From Bog-473 sp963838835 (lineage in GTDB: Bacteria; Actinomycetota; Acidimicrobiia; Acidimicrobiales; RAAP-2), in assembly GCA_963838835.1 (NCBI GenBank), contig CAWITA010000023.1, positions 682,001-746,000 on the forward strand: DNA of 64,000 nucleotides. The letters are read 5' to 3'. The notes below the pieces were generated by a model that was given only the letters and a program-made list of their open reading frames with translations, made no database searches and had not been told where the DNA came from. The position numbers and the translations under genes are program-made. Positions 27,207-34,272 of this stretch are shown piece by piece (position 1 is the first letter of the stretch; the number at the start of each line of letters is the position of its first letter).

Positions 27207-27822
27207 GTCGGCACGGCGCAAGCGTTCAGGATAGCGGCTGGGCCCGGGCGGGTCTCTACACGGTCAGGACGTTGTACTCGTCTGCGTTCATCACGACCTT
27301 CGGCGCGCCGGAGAGGCGGCGACTCTCCTCGACGCCCTTGGAGCCGCCCCCAATGCGGTCGGCTCCTTCCTCGGCTCAGACGGATTCCCCCGCCACCATG
27401 AAGCTGAATTCGGCAACGCGGGCCTCGGCGGGTCTCGGCCCGGTCGGCAAATGGTTCGATTCGCCCGACACCCCCAGCCGGCCCCGACACCAGCGTCTGG
27501 AGACGCTCACGACGACCGGTCCTCATGAATGACCCGCAGTGCGTACCGCCCTCGCGTCGCCCATCGCCTCGAGAGTCCCTTTCAACACCTCGCCCCCCGC
27601 CTGGTTCGCCCATTGCCTCAGGTCGTGTGCTACCCCGCGCCTCCACTGACCCCTCTCGAGCTACGCATGCTCAATTCGCAAAGAGTTACCGGCAGGTGAA
27701 CGTCAGGGATGCTTCAGTGACATTTAGGTGACGGCACAGTAGTGCGGCCAGCGTACGGGTTCACCCTCCCCTAGACCCGTCAAGGGCTGCAGCGCCCGTT
27801 AGCCTGACCAGGCTGCAGTTCC
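27207..27822. other. 616-bp intergenic stretch without a supported gene
   Basis: No reading frame here shows recognisable protein features or a credible start. On the minus strand 27256-27378 a frame ending VVMNADEYNVLTV looks coding-like but is preceded by an in-frame TGA (27376-27378). It could be a relic of a lost gene. AT content rises near 27660-27730 (for example CAGTGACATTTAGGTGACGG). This may hold the promoter of tRNA-Ser, but I could not define boxes. No tRNA or hairpin terminator was seen. Confidence 0.5.
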
Positions 27823-27907
27823 GGAGGAGTGCGAGAGCGGCCGAATCGGCACGACTGGAAATCGTGTGTTGGGCAACCAACCGTGGGTTCAAATCCCACC
27901 TCCTCCG
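27823..27907 (+). tRNA. tRNA-Ser (GGA anticodon), class II
   Basis: 85 nt. The acceptor GGAGGAG (27823-27829) pairs with CTCCTCC (27900-27906). The anticodon stem CACGA/TCGTG encloses CTGGAAA with GGA. There is a long variable arm (TGTTGGGCAACCAACC) and the T arm is GTGGGTTCAAATCCCAC. The discriminator is G and CCA is not encoded. Its first 29 and last 30 bases, flanks included, are identical to the tRNA-Ser at 30783. Confidence 0.96.
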
Positions 27908-27939
27908 CTTCGGGAGAAGAACTCAATTTGTTCCCACTC

Positions 27940-27955
27940 CTGACCGATAGGTCAG
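27940..27955. promoter_or_regulatory. Perfect palindrome upstream of the repeat-protein gene
   Basis: CTGACC-GATA-GGTCAG has perfect 6-bp arms around a 4-nt centre. It starts 33 nt after tRNA-Ser and ends 9 nt before TACGTT (27965-27970), a possible -10 box for the gene at 28079. That position would overlap a -35 region, as an operator would. A tRNA terminator hairpin is the alternative, but there is no U-run. The rest of 27956-28078 holds nothing else I recognise. Confidence 0.4.
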
Positions 27956-28078
27956 CGTGGATCCTACGTTCGGCCCGGTGGCCGGTGAGCCCTGCGCCGG
28001 GCTGCCCGGGCGCCTGCAACTTGCCGGCGCCTCGCGGCGCGGTCGCCGCGTCCCCGTTGGCCTGGTCTTCACTGCGTC

Positions 28079-29974
28079 ATGACCACAAACCTTTACGACG
28101 AATCCGGGGTCGAGGCGGACGAGGTCGACCTGCCCTGGGACGAGTTCTTGCCCGACGAGGATGACAGCGAGCTCGAGGCGGCAGAGGCCCAGCTCGACGA
28201 CGAGGACGAGCTCGAGGCCGCCGACTCAGATTTCGACTGGGAAGCCGATTTGTTCGCAGAGGATTCCGAGATCGACGCGTCCTCCGACGCCGACGCTGCA
28301 CTTGAACGAATCGAGCAGAACGTTTGGCGGTCGTCGTTGGAAGAGGAAGCAGTAGCCGCCGCAGAGCGGGCCGCGGCCGAAGAGGCAGCGCGCCTGGAGG
28401 TCGAGCGGGCCGCGGCCGAAGAGGCAGCGCGCTTGGAGGCGGAGCGCTTGGAGGCCGAGCGGTTGGAGGCCGAGCGGGCTGCGGCCGAAGAGGCGGCGCG
28501 CCTGGAGGCGGAGCGGTTGGAGGCCGAGCGGTTGGAGGCCGAAGAGGCGGCGCGCCTCAAGGCAGAACGAGCCGCGGCCGAAGAGGCGGCGCGTTTGGAG
28601 GCCGAACGGTTGGAGGCGGAGCGCCTGGAGGCAGAACGAGCCGCGGCCGAAGAGGCGGCGCGTTTGGAGGCCGAACGGTTGGAGGCGGAGCGCCTGGAGG
28701 CCGAGTGGGCCGCGGCCGAAGAGGCGGCGCGCTTGGAGGCCGAACGGTTGGAGGCCGAACGCTTGGAGGCCGAACGCTTGGAGGCGGAGCGCCTGGAGGC
28801 GGAGTGGGCCGCGGCCGAAGAGGCGGCGCGCTTGGAGGCCGAGCGGTTGGAGGCCGAACGGTTGGAGGCCGAACGGTTGGAGGCCGAGCGGTTAGAGGCC
28901 GAGCGGTTAGAGGCCGAGCGGTTGGAGGCCGAACGGTTGGAGGCCGAACGGTTGGAGGCCGAGCGGTTAGAGGCCGAGCGGTTAGAGGCCGAGCGGTTAG
29001 AGGCCGAGCGGTTAGAGGCCGAGCGGTTAGAGGCCCAAGAGGCCACACGTTTGGAGGCAGAGCTGACCGCGGCCGAAGAGGCCACGCGTTTGGAGGCAGA
29101 GCTGGCGGCGGCAGAAGAGGCCGCCCGCTTGGAGGCAGAGATGGCCGCGGCCGAAGACGCCGCAACTTGGGAACCTGAGCAGGCTGCACCAGCGGATGCC
29201 GAACGGACCGCGGCACAAGACGCAGCATGGGCGACGGCAGTGCGGGCCGCTGCCAAGCGGGCATCGGCGGTACAACCAAAGCGGACGGGGCCGGAGCGCG
29301 AAACGGAGCCCGTGCCTGAGCTTGAACTCGCAGCAACCGCTCCTTCGAAGCCGGCACTAACAGCGGTAGGTTCAGAGGCGCAGCCGCCGCCACTCCCGAT
29401 TCATCCGGCGTTCAGCGTCCCTTACGACGGTCAGGCCAGCACCACCGCGGATCGTAAGCGGGTGAGTCGGATCGTCAAAGCAGCAGTCGTCATGCTGTGC
29501 ATCCTCATTGTGCTGGTCGTCGCCGCGGCAGTTATTCCGGCCATCCACCGTCCGCCCTCTAGCGGCCAACCTACGAACACTCCGAGCACTCCGCCATCCG
29601 CCTCCAAGGCATCGCAGATCCAGTCCGCGACTGACGCCGTCGACTCAGCGACCACCGCGGCGCGAGCTGGGTTGGCGTCGATCTCCGGATTTCCCACCCC
29701 CACAAATGTGTCGACCGTCATCAACCCCTACATCAATTCGCTCCAGCTGTATCAGACATTCCTCTCCGGGACTACCGTGCCTCTTCCAGCCCGCGCAACG
29801 GCACAGATCGCTCTGGCTCAGGTCCGCAGCGACGTAACGTCCCTCGAGACGATCGACGGCCTGGCGCCGATCCACCTCGGTACGTTCCTCCAAGAGTTCG
29901 ACACCGACAGCACGCAATTGCAGTCGACGCTCGGCACGCTCGAAACGGACATGCGCGCACTGACCACGCCATAG
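28079..29974 (+). CDS. Membrane protein with long tandem Ala-Glu-Arg-Leu-Glu repeat (predicted single alpha-helix)
   Basis: A 631-residue protein of unknown function. Residues 1-90 are strongly acidic. Residues 95-375 are built from AERLE pentads mixed with AAAEEAARLEAE blocks. A Pro/Ala-rich stretch follows, then one membrane helix (about 462-488, VKAAVVMLCILIVLVVAAAVIPAI). The C-terminal 140 residues (Ser/Thr/Pro linker, then a helical region ending LGTLETDMRALTTP) would lie outside. A five-residue period does not keep a heptad stripe, so a stiff, salt-bridged single helix is likelier than a coiled coil. The repeat would be cytosolic. It may act as a spacer or scaffold; that is inference. 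ATG 28079 is the first start after the tRNA. Confidence 0.8.
   Translation: MTTNLYDESGVEADEVDLPWDEFLPDEDDSELEAAEAQLDDEDELEAADSDFDWEADLFAEDSEIDASSDADAALERIEQNVWRSSLEEEAVAAAERAAAEEAARLEVERAAAEEAARLEAERLEAERLEAERAAAEEAARLEAERLEAERLEAEEAARLKAERAAAEEAARLEAERLEAERLEAERAAAEEAARLEAERLEAERLEAEWAAAEEAARLEAERLEAERLEAERLEAERLEAEWAAAEEAARLEAERLEAERLEAERLEAERLEAERLEAERLEAERLEAERLEAERLEAERLEAERLEAERLEAERLEAQEATRLEAELTAAEEATRLEAELAAAEEAARLEAEMAAAEDAATWEPEQAAPADAERTAAQDAAWATAVRAAAKRASAVQPKRTGPERETEPVPELELAATAPSKPALTAVGSEAQPPPLPIHPAFSVPYDGQASTTADRKRVSRIVKAAVVMLCILIVLVVAAAVIPAIHRPPSSGQPTNTPSTPPSASKASQIQSATDAVDSATTAARAGLASISGFPTPTNVSTVINPYINSLQLYQTFLSGTTVPLPARATAQIALAQVRSDVTSLETIDGLAPIHLGTFLQEFDTDSTQLQSTLGTLETDMRALTTP
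28562..28699. repeat. Perfect 69-bp tandem duplication inside the repeat-protein gene
   Basis: The 69 bases 28562-28630 are repeated exactly at 28631-28699. Each copy begins GCAGAACGAGCCGCGGCCGA and encodes 23 residues, so the frame is kept. Identity at every synonymous position indicates a recent duplication. Confidence 0.85.
28835..29029. repeat. Thirteen tandem 15-bp units coding for ERLEA
   Basis: The unit is GAGGCCGARCGGTTR. Units 1-5 (28835-28909) and 6-10 (28910-28984) are identical as 75-bp blocks, so a five-unit block has itself been duplicated. Units 9-13 are all GAGGCCGAGCGGTTA. No stop occurs in any of the six frames, which explains the long overlapping open frames on both strands here. 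Confidence 0.88.
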
Positions 29975-30034
29975 GTCGGGTGGCGAATCGCCCACGGACT
30001 ACCCCTGGCGGCTCGAGACCTCCCATACTGGGGT

Positions 30035-30745
30035 ATGGCCTCCGCTGACGACCCGACCCCGCTCAGCGACGACGATGCCATGGAGCTGGCCTTGGTCGAG
30101 GCACGGGCCGCTGCCGCGCAAGGTGAGGTGCCCGTCGGGGCTGTCGCGATGATTGACGGGCGCGCCTTGTCGGCTCGCCACAATGAACGTGAGCGGACCG
30201 GCGATCCCACCGCACACGCCGAAATGCTGGCCCTCCGCGACGCCGCCGCGGCTGTTGGAGGCTGGCGCCTCTCCGACGTCACCCTGGTGGTGACGCTCGA
30301 GCCGTGCCCCATGTGCGCCGGCGCACTGGTCGCGGCCCGGGTCTGCCGGCTGGTCTACGGGGCGAGCGACCCCCGGGCGGGAGCCTGCGGCACGCTGTAC
30401 AACCTCTGCGGGGATCCGCGGCTCAATCACGAGCTCAAGGTGACCCACGGCTTACGTGCGGACGACTGTGGGGCCCTCCTGACGTCTTTCTTCGCTGAGA
30501 AGCGGACCGATCGGACAGTTCTCGGCGCAGCGCCGGTCACGGGGGGGAGACCTGATCCTCTTCCCATCAACAGACGGCTCATCTGCGAGGGCGAAGATCG
30601 GCACCAGCCGGCGGTCACGTGGCAACGCCCAAAGACCGCCTTGCGGACGATTGGGCTGTTCCGGCCACGCGTCAAGGCGGCGCTACCCGGTATATTCTTG
30701 AGTTTGTTGTTCGCACGGGAGGCGAGCGGAGGGACGCCTCTCTGA
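30035..30745 (+). CDS. tadA: tRNA-specific adenosine deaminase with abnormal C-terminal tail
   Basis: TadA converts adenosine-34 to inosine in tRNA-Arg(ACG). The first 160 residues are a complete enzyme: zinc His and catalytic Glu in TAHAEMLAL, zinc cysteines in LEPCPMCAGAL, and the tRNA-contact region ACGTLYNLCGDPRLNHELKV. The usual end is near LLTSFFAEKR. Here the frame runs on for about 75 residues (to PGIFLSLLFAREASGGTPL) with no similarity to the family. The normal stop has probably been lost. CATACT lies 5 nt before the ATG as a weak leaderless -10. Confidence 0.92.
   Translation: MASADDPTPLSDDDAMELALVEARAAAAQGEVPVGAVAMIDGRALSARHNERERTGDPTAHAEMLALRDAAAAVGGWRLSDVTLVVTLEPCPMCAGALVAARVCRLVYGASDPRAGACGTLYNLCGDPRLNHELKVTHGLRADDCGALLTSFFAEKRTDRTVLGAAPVTGGRPDPLPINRRLICEGEDRHQPAVTWQRPKTALRTIGLFRPRVKAALPGIFLSLLFAREASGGTPL
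30691..30696 (+). promoter_or_regulatory. Possible -10 box for tRNA-Ser (CGA)
   Basis: TATATT is the best -10 match in an otherwise G/C-rich stretch, 87 nt before the tRNA. No good -35 box at 16-18 nt was found. It lies inside the abnormal tail of tadA. Confidence 0.3.
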
Positions 30746-30782
30746 GCTTCCGGGCCAGGTCAGAGCGAGTAGGATCCTGCCC

Positions 30783-30868
30783 GGAGGAGTGCGAGAGCGG
30801 CCGAATCGGACGGTCTCGAAAACCGTTGTGCCTCATGGGTACCGTGGGTTCAAATCCCACCTCCTCCG
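30783..30868 (+). tRNA. tRNA-Ser (CGA anticodon), class II
   Basis: 86 nt. The acceptor GGAGGAG (30783-30789) pairs with CTCCTCC (30861-30867). The anticodon stem ACGGT/ACCGT encloses CTCGAAA with CGA. It has a long variable arm and T arm GTGGGTTCAAATCCCAC. The discriminator is G and CCA is not encoded. A hairpin GCCGCA/TGCGGC (30888-30907) follows without a U-run. Confidence 0.96.
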
Positions 30869-30979
30869 CTCGGGGCCGAAGGGGTCCGCCGCATGGGCGA
30901 GTGCGGCAAGAACAGCGGCAGGGCAGGCGCCATGCCGGCAGCACCTGGTCGCTCCTCGGCGGCCGGAAAGGAGTGAACT

Positions 30980-31252
30980 GTGGCACGCGCACGTTCGACA
31001 TTCGGAAAGTTACAGCGCGACCAGGCCAAGAAGGATCGGGCCAAGGCGAAGATGGACGACCGCCTCTCTCGAAAGGAAGACAAAGCGGCCGCGAGTGAGC
31101 AGGCTGCCAGCACGCCCTCCGCCGATGATGTGGACCAGACGAAGCTGCTCGAGCAGTTCGCAGCCCTGCATGAGGACCTCGCGGAGGGCCGTATTTCTCT
31201 GGACGACTTCGAAGTGCGGCAAGAGGAGTTGCGCTCCAAACTCGTCGTCTGA
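30980..31252 (+). CDS. Small charged hypothetical protein
   Basis: A 90-residue protein I cannot name. The first half is very basic and Ala/Lys/Asp-rich (LQRDQAKKDRAKAKMDDRLS), probably helical. The last 35 residues (LLEQFAALHEDLAEGRISLD and DFEVRQEELRSKLVV) resemble a short SHOCT-like two-helix motif. It has no membrane segment and no cysteine. The GTG start is backed by a strong GGAAAGGAG 6 nt upstream, so translation is likely. It lies between tRNA-Ser and a convergent metallo-hydrolase gene. Confidence 0.75.
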   Translation: MARARSTFGKLQRDQAKKDRAKAKMDDRLSRKEDKAAASEQAASTPSADDVDQTKLLEQFAALHEDLAEGRISLDDFEVRQEELRSKLVV

Positions 31253-31257
31253 GTGTC

Positions 31258-31283
31258 CCGCGGCCTTCCTCAGGTGGCCGCGG
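31258..31283. terminator. Perfect 8-bp inverted repeat at convergent gene ends
   Basis: CCGCGGCC (31258-31265) and GGCCGCGG (31276-31283) can form a GC-only stem with a 10-nt loop. It begins 5 nt after one stop and overlaps the last codons of the opposing gene. There is no U-run, so it is a candidate bidirectional terminator. Confidence 0.45.
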
Positions 31284-32286
31284 CGTCGCGCCCCTCGAGC
31301 CAGCGGCGGAAGCCGGCTGCGTTCGAGTGCACCCCGTTCATGATGTCCAGCTTCTCCTTGTGGGCGGGCTCGATGTCTCCGAGCAATGGATCGAAGCGGG
31401 CCGCAAGCGCGTCGGCGATGTCGACACCCTCGCGATAGGCCTTCTCCGCAGTCTCTGCCCAGACGCTCAGCGTCTCTTCGGCCTCCGCGAGGAGTTCCGC
31501 TGGCTGCCCCAGCAGCCCGTAATGGGCCAGCGCAATGCCCGAGGGCCGACGAGCGGCGAACTTGGCCAGTGAGTTGAGCGCCTGCGCCAGGTCAAAGTCG
31601 GGAGGGGGTGTCGATGGCCGCAGCACCCCGCCGTCGGGGAGTTTCACCCCCACCGCGTCGCCCGCAAAGAGCACTCCGCTGACCGAGTCGTGCAACCCAA
31701 GGTGGTGCTTGGCGTGTCCTGGCGAATCCACGGCGATCAGGGTGCGCCCGGCACCGACATCGATCTCCTCGCCGTCGGTGAGGACATGGAGACGCTCGGG
31801 CGGCGTCGGGTCGATGCGGCCGTACAAAGAGTCGAGCAGCGGTCCGTACACCTGTGCCGCCGAGTCGATGAGGCGCTTGGGGTCGGCCAGGTGACGAGCT
31901 CCCTTCTCGTGGACGTAGACGGTGGCCGAAGGAAAGGCCCGGGCCACGTCGCCGACGCCACCCGCATGGTCGAGGTGGATATGAGTGACTGCGACGCCGG
32001 CCAGCTCGACCGGGCCCACCCCGATCTGGCCGAGTGCGGCCAGCAGGACCGGGACCGAGGTCTGGCTCCCCGTCTCGATGAGGACGGGCGCCGGCCCCTC
32101 GATGAGATAGCCCGCGGTCACCCGCTCCCAACCGCCGAGCAGGGTGTCGATCTCGAGCACGCCGGCCGCGATCGGGCGCGGCGGCGGCACGGCCGGGATG
32201 GCCTCCCCGCTCTCGCGGTCATGCGCGTGCAACCCTGCGTCGGCGTGACGGTGGCGGTGCCCGCCGTGCGCGTGCGTCCCGCTCAT
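31270..32286 (-). CDS. Metallo-beta-lactamase-fold hydrolase with His-rich N-terminus
   Basis: A 338-residue MBL-fold protein. The metal-binding HxHxDH motif is VTHIHLDHAGG, with further ligands in VDSPGHAKHHLGLHD and LFAGDAVG. The C-terminal helices resemble the glyoxalase II-like and flavoprotein-like branch; the reaction is not identifiable. The N-terminus is unusual: the first 23 residues hold nine His (HAHGGHRHRHADAGLHAHD), a possible metal-storage or delivery tail. It lies 49 nt downstream of the GH15 gene on the same strand and may be co-transcribed. Confidence 0.85.
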   Translation of the reverse strand: MSGTHAHGGHRHRHADAGLHAHDRESGEAIPAVPPPRPIAAGVLEIDTLLGGWERVTAGYLIEGPAPVLIETGSQTSVPVLLAALGQIGVGPVELAGVAVTHIHLDHAGGVGDVARAFPSATVYVHEKGARHLADPKRLIDSAAQVYGPLLDSLYGRIDPTPPERLHVLTDGEEIDVGAGRTLIAVDSPGHAKHHLGLHDSVSGVLFAGDAVGVKLPDGGVLRPSTPPPDFDLAQALNSLAKFAARRPSGIALAHYGLLGQPAELLAEAEETLSVWAETAEKAYREGVDIADALAARFDPLLGDIEPAHKEKLDIMNGVHSNAAGFRRWLEGRDAAAT

Positions 32287-32335
32287 GGCGCGTTGACCTC
32301 AATGCCGACCTTGACGTCGTCGGGCTGGCGGTCGT

Positions 32336-34246
32336 TCACCGCGTCGTCGAACCCGACCGGCGACGACGGGCCGTGCGACCGATGCGCTTCATACGCTGCA
32401 ACCTGGCCCTTTGAGTGATGGTCTCGTCCATGATCAGCCGGGAGCCGTCGTCGACGGGCACCAGCGGATCGCTTCCGCTCAGTCGGAAGGCGGAGTTGAT
32501 CAGTGACACGTGTGAGAAGGCCTGGGGGAAGTTGCCCACCAGCCGACCCGCCAGAGGGTCGTACTCCTCAGAGAGAAGGCCAAGGTCGTTGCGCAGGGCC
32601 AGCAGCCGCTCGAACAGCTCAGTGGCCTCCTCCCCGCGCCCGATCATGTGCAGGCAGTCCACGAGCCAGAACGAGCAGGCCAGGAACGCTCCTTCTCGCC
32701 CGGTCAGCCCGTCGACGGACCCGTCGTCGTCGGTCTTGTACCGCAACACGAACCCGTGATCCATGAGGTTGCTCTGGATGGCCTCGACCGTGCTCACCAC
32801 GCGGGAGTCGCTCGGTGGGAGGAACCCGACGAGGGGGATCATGAGGACGCTGGCATCGAGCTTGTCAGAGCCGTAGTACTGCGTGAAGGCCCCGACGTCC
32901 TGGTTGTATCCCTTCTCGCACACCTCCGTGAAGATCTCGTCGCGTAACGAGCGCCACTTCTCGAGCGGCCCTCCGAGATCGGGCCACTCCTCAAGCGTCC
33001 GCACGGCGCGGTCGACGGCGACCCAGGCCATCACCTTGGAGTGCGTGAAGTGGCGACGCGGTCCGCGCACCTCCCAGATGCCGTCGTCGGGCTGGAGCCA
33101 GCCCGTCTCGATGAAATTGACCAGCTGGGTCTGAACGCCCCACGCCGCCCGGCTGTGCACACCCTCGGTTTTGGCCGAGGAGTACAAGGCCGACATGACC
33201 TCGCCATAGACGTCGAGCTGGTATTGCTCCGAGGCGGCGTTGCCGATCCGGACGGGCTGCGAGCCCTCGTAGCCAGGCAGCCAGGCCGCCTCCCATTCAT
33301 CGAGCCGCCGCTCGCCCGCCGGTCCGTACATGATCTGGAGCTTGGAGACGTCGCCTGCCACGGCGCGCAACAGCCAGTCGCGCCACGCCAGGGCCTCGGT
33401 GAAATATCCGCCGCGCATCAGCGACTCCAAGGTCAGGGTTGCGTCACGCAGCCAGCAATAGCGGTAGTCCCAGTTCCGGTTGCCGCCGAGCGACTCGGGC
33501 AGCGAGGTGGTGGCCGCGGCCACGATGCCGCCGGTCGGCACGTAGGTCAACGCCTTGAGCGTGATGAGCGAGCGCACCACGGCGTCGTGGTACGGACCCA
33601 CATAGCAGCACTGCGTCGCCCATTCGCCCCAGTAGGCCTCGGTGAGGTGGACGGCGTAGTAGCTGTCGAGCGGTGGCGGCGGCTCCTCGTGCGATGGGTG
33701 CCCGACCAGGGTGAAGGGATAGCGCTGCTTCTCGGTGACGGTGAAGTCGGCCACCGTGTGCAGGCCCTGGCCCTGGGTCTCCACCCGGTGCCACAGCGCG
33801 ACAGAGTCGGGCCCGGCGGTGAGCCGGGTCAGGCCGTCGTGCGATGTGACCCAAGGCACCACCTCCCCGTAGTCGAAGCGCACGGCCAACTCCATGCGCA
33901 TGTCGACTGTGCCACTGACGCCCTCGACCGAGCGCACCAGGTGGGGGTGGTCGTCTCGAATGGGCATGCAATCGGTGACCCGTACGGTTCCAGTCGCGGT
34001 ATCGAACTCTGTCTCAAGCACGAGCGTGTTGGGGCGGTACCAGCGCCGGGTCGCCAAGATCGCGCTCTCGCCACCAGCCGGTGCGATCCGCCAGAAGCCG
34101 TGGTCCTCCGTTCCGAGCAGCTTGCCGAAGCAGGACGGGGAGTCGAAGTGCGGTAGGCACAGCCAGTCCACGGAGCCGTCCAACCCGACGAGGGCAGCGG
34201 TATGCAAGTCGCCGATGACGGCGTAGTGCTCGATCGGCTGGCTCAT
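32336..34246 (-). CDS. Glycoside hydrolase family 15 (trehalase or glucoamylase-like)
   Basis: A 636-residue protein. The N-terminal beta domain starts IEHYAVIGDLHTAALVGLDG and SVDWLCLPHFDSPSCFGKLL, the standard opening of bacterial GH15 proteins. The catalytic (alpha/alpha)6 barrel holds GGNRNWDYRYCWLRDATLTL and, near the end, LLSEEYDPLAGRLVGNFPQA with the conserved Glu. Mycobacterial members are trehalases; others are glucoamylases or dextranases. No signal peptide is seen, so it acts in the cytosol. ATG 34246 was chosen from family alignment; an ATG 42 nt upstream adds unconserved residues. Confidence 0.9.
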   Translation of the reverse strand: MSQPIEHYAVIGDLHTAALVGLDGSVDWLCLPHFDSPSCFGKLLGTEDHGFWRIAPAGGESAILATRRWYRPNTLVLETEFDTATGTVRVTDCMPIRDDHPHLVRSVEGVSGTVDMRMELAVRFDYGEVVPWVTSHDGLTRLTAGPDSVALWHRVETQGQGLHTVADFTVTEKQRYPFTLVGHPSHEEPPPPLDSYYAVHLTEAYWGEWATQCCYVGPYHDAVVRSLITLKALTYVPTGGIVAAATTSLPESLGGNRNWDYRYCWLRDATLTLESLMRGGYFTEALAWRDWLLRAVAGDVSKLQIMYGPAGERRLDEWEAAWLPGYEGSQPVRIGNAASEQYQLDVYGEVMSALYSSAKTEGVHSRAAWGVQTQLVNFIETGWLQPDDGIWEVRGPRRHFTHSKVMAWVAVDRAVRTLEEWPDLGGPLEKWRSLRDEIFTEVCEKGYNQDVGAFTQYYGSDKLDASVLMIPLVGFLPPSDSRVVSTVEAIQSNLMDHGFVLRYKTDDDGSVDGLTGREGAFLACSFWLVDCLHMIGRGEEATELFERLLALRNDLGLLSEEYDPLAGRLVGNFPQAFSHVSLINSAFRLSGSDPLVPVDDGSRLIMDETITQRARLQRMKRIGRTARRRRSGSTTR

Positions 34247-34272
34247 GATGTCATTCTTGCCGGATTCCAGGT

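Noticed and set aside
27092..27532. 146-codon plus-strand frame
   Set aside because: It overlaps the SRP RNA gene and has no start signal or protein-like features.
28360..29040. Tandem repeats resembling a CRISPR array
   Set aside because: Units are contiguous 15-bp coding repeats without unique spacers, and no cas genes are present.
28093..29393. Long Ser/Ala/Arg/Asn and Pro/Arg-rich frames opposite and alongside the repeat protein
   Set aside because: The 15-bp unit has no stop in any frame, so all six stay open by construction. Only the plus frame from 28079 has an acidic head, a membrane helix and a folded-looking end.
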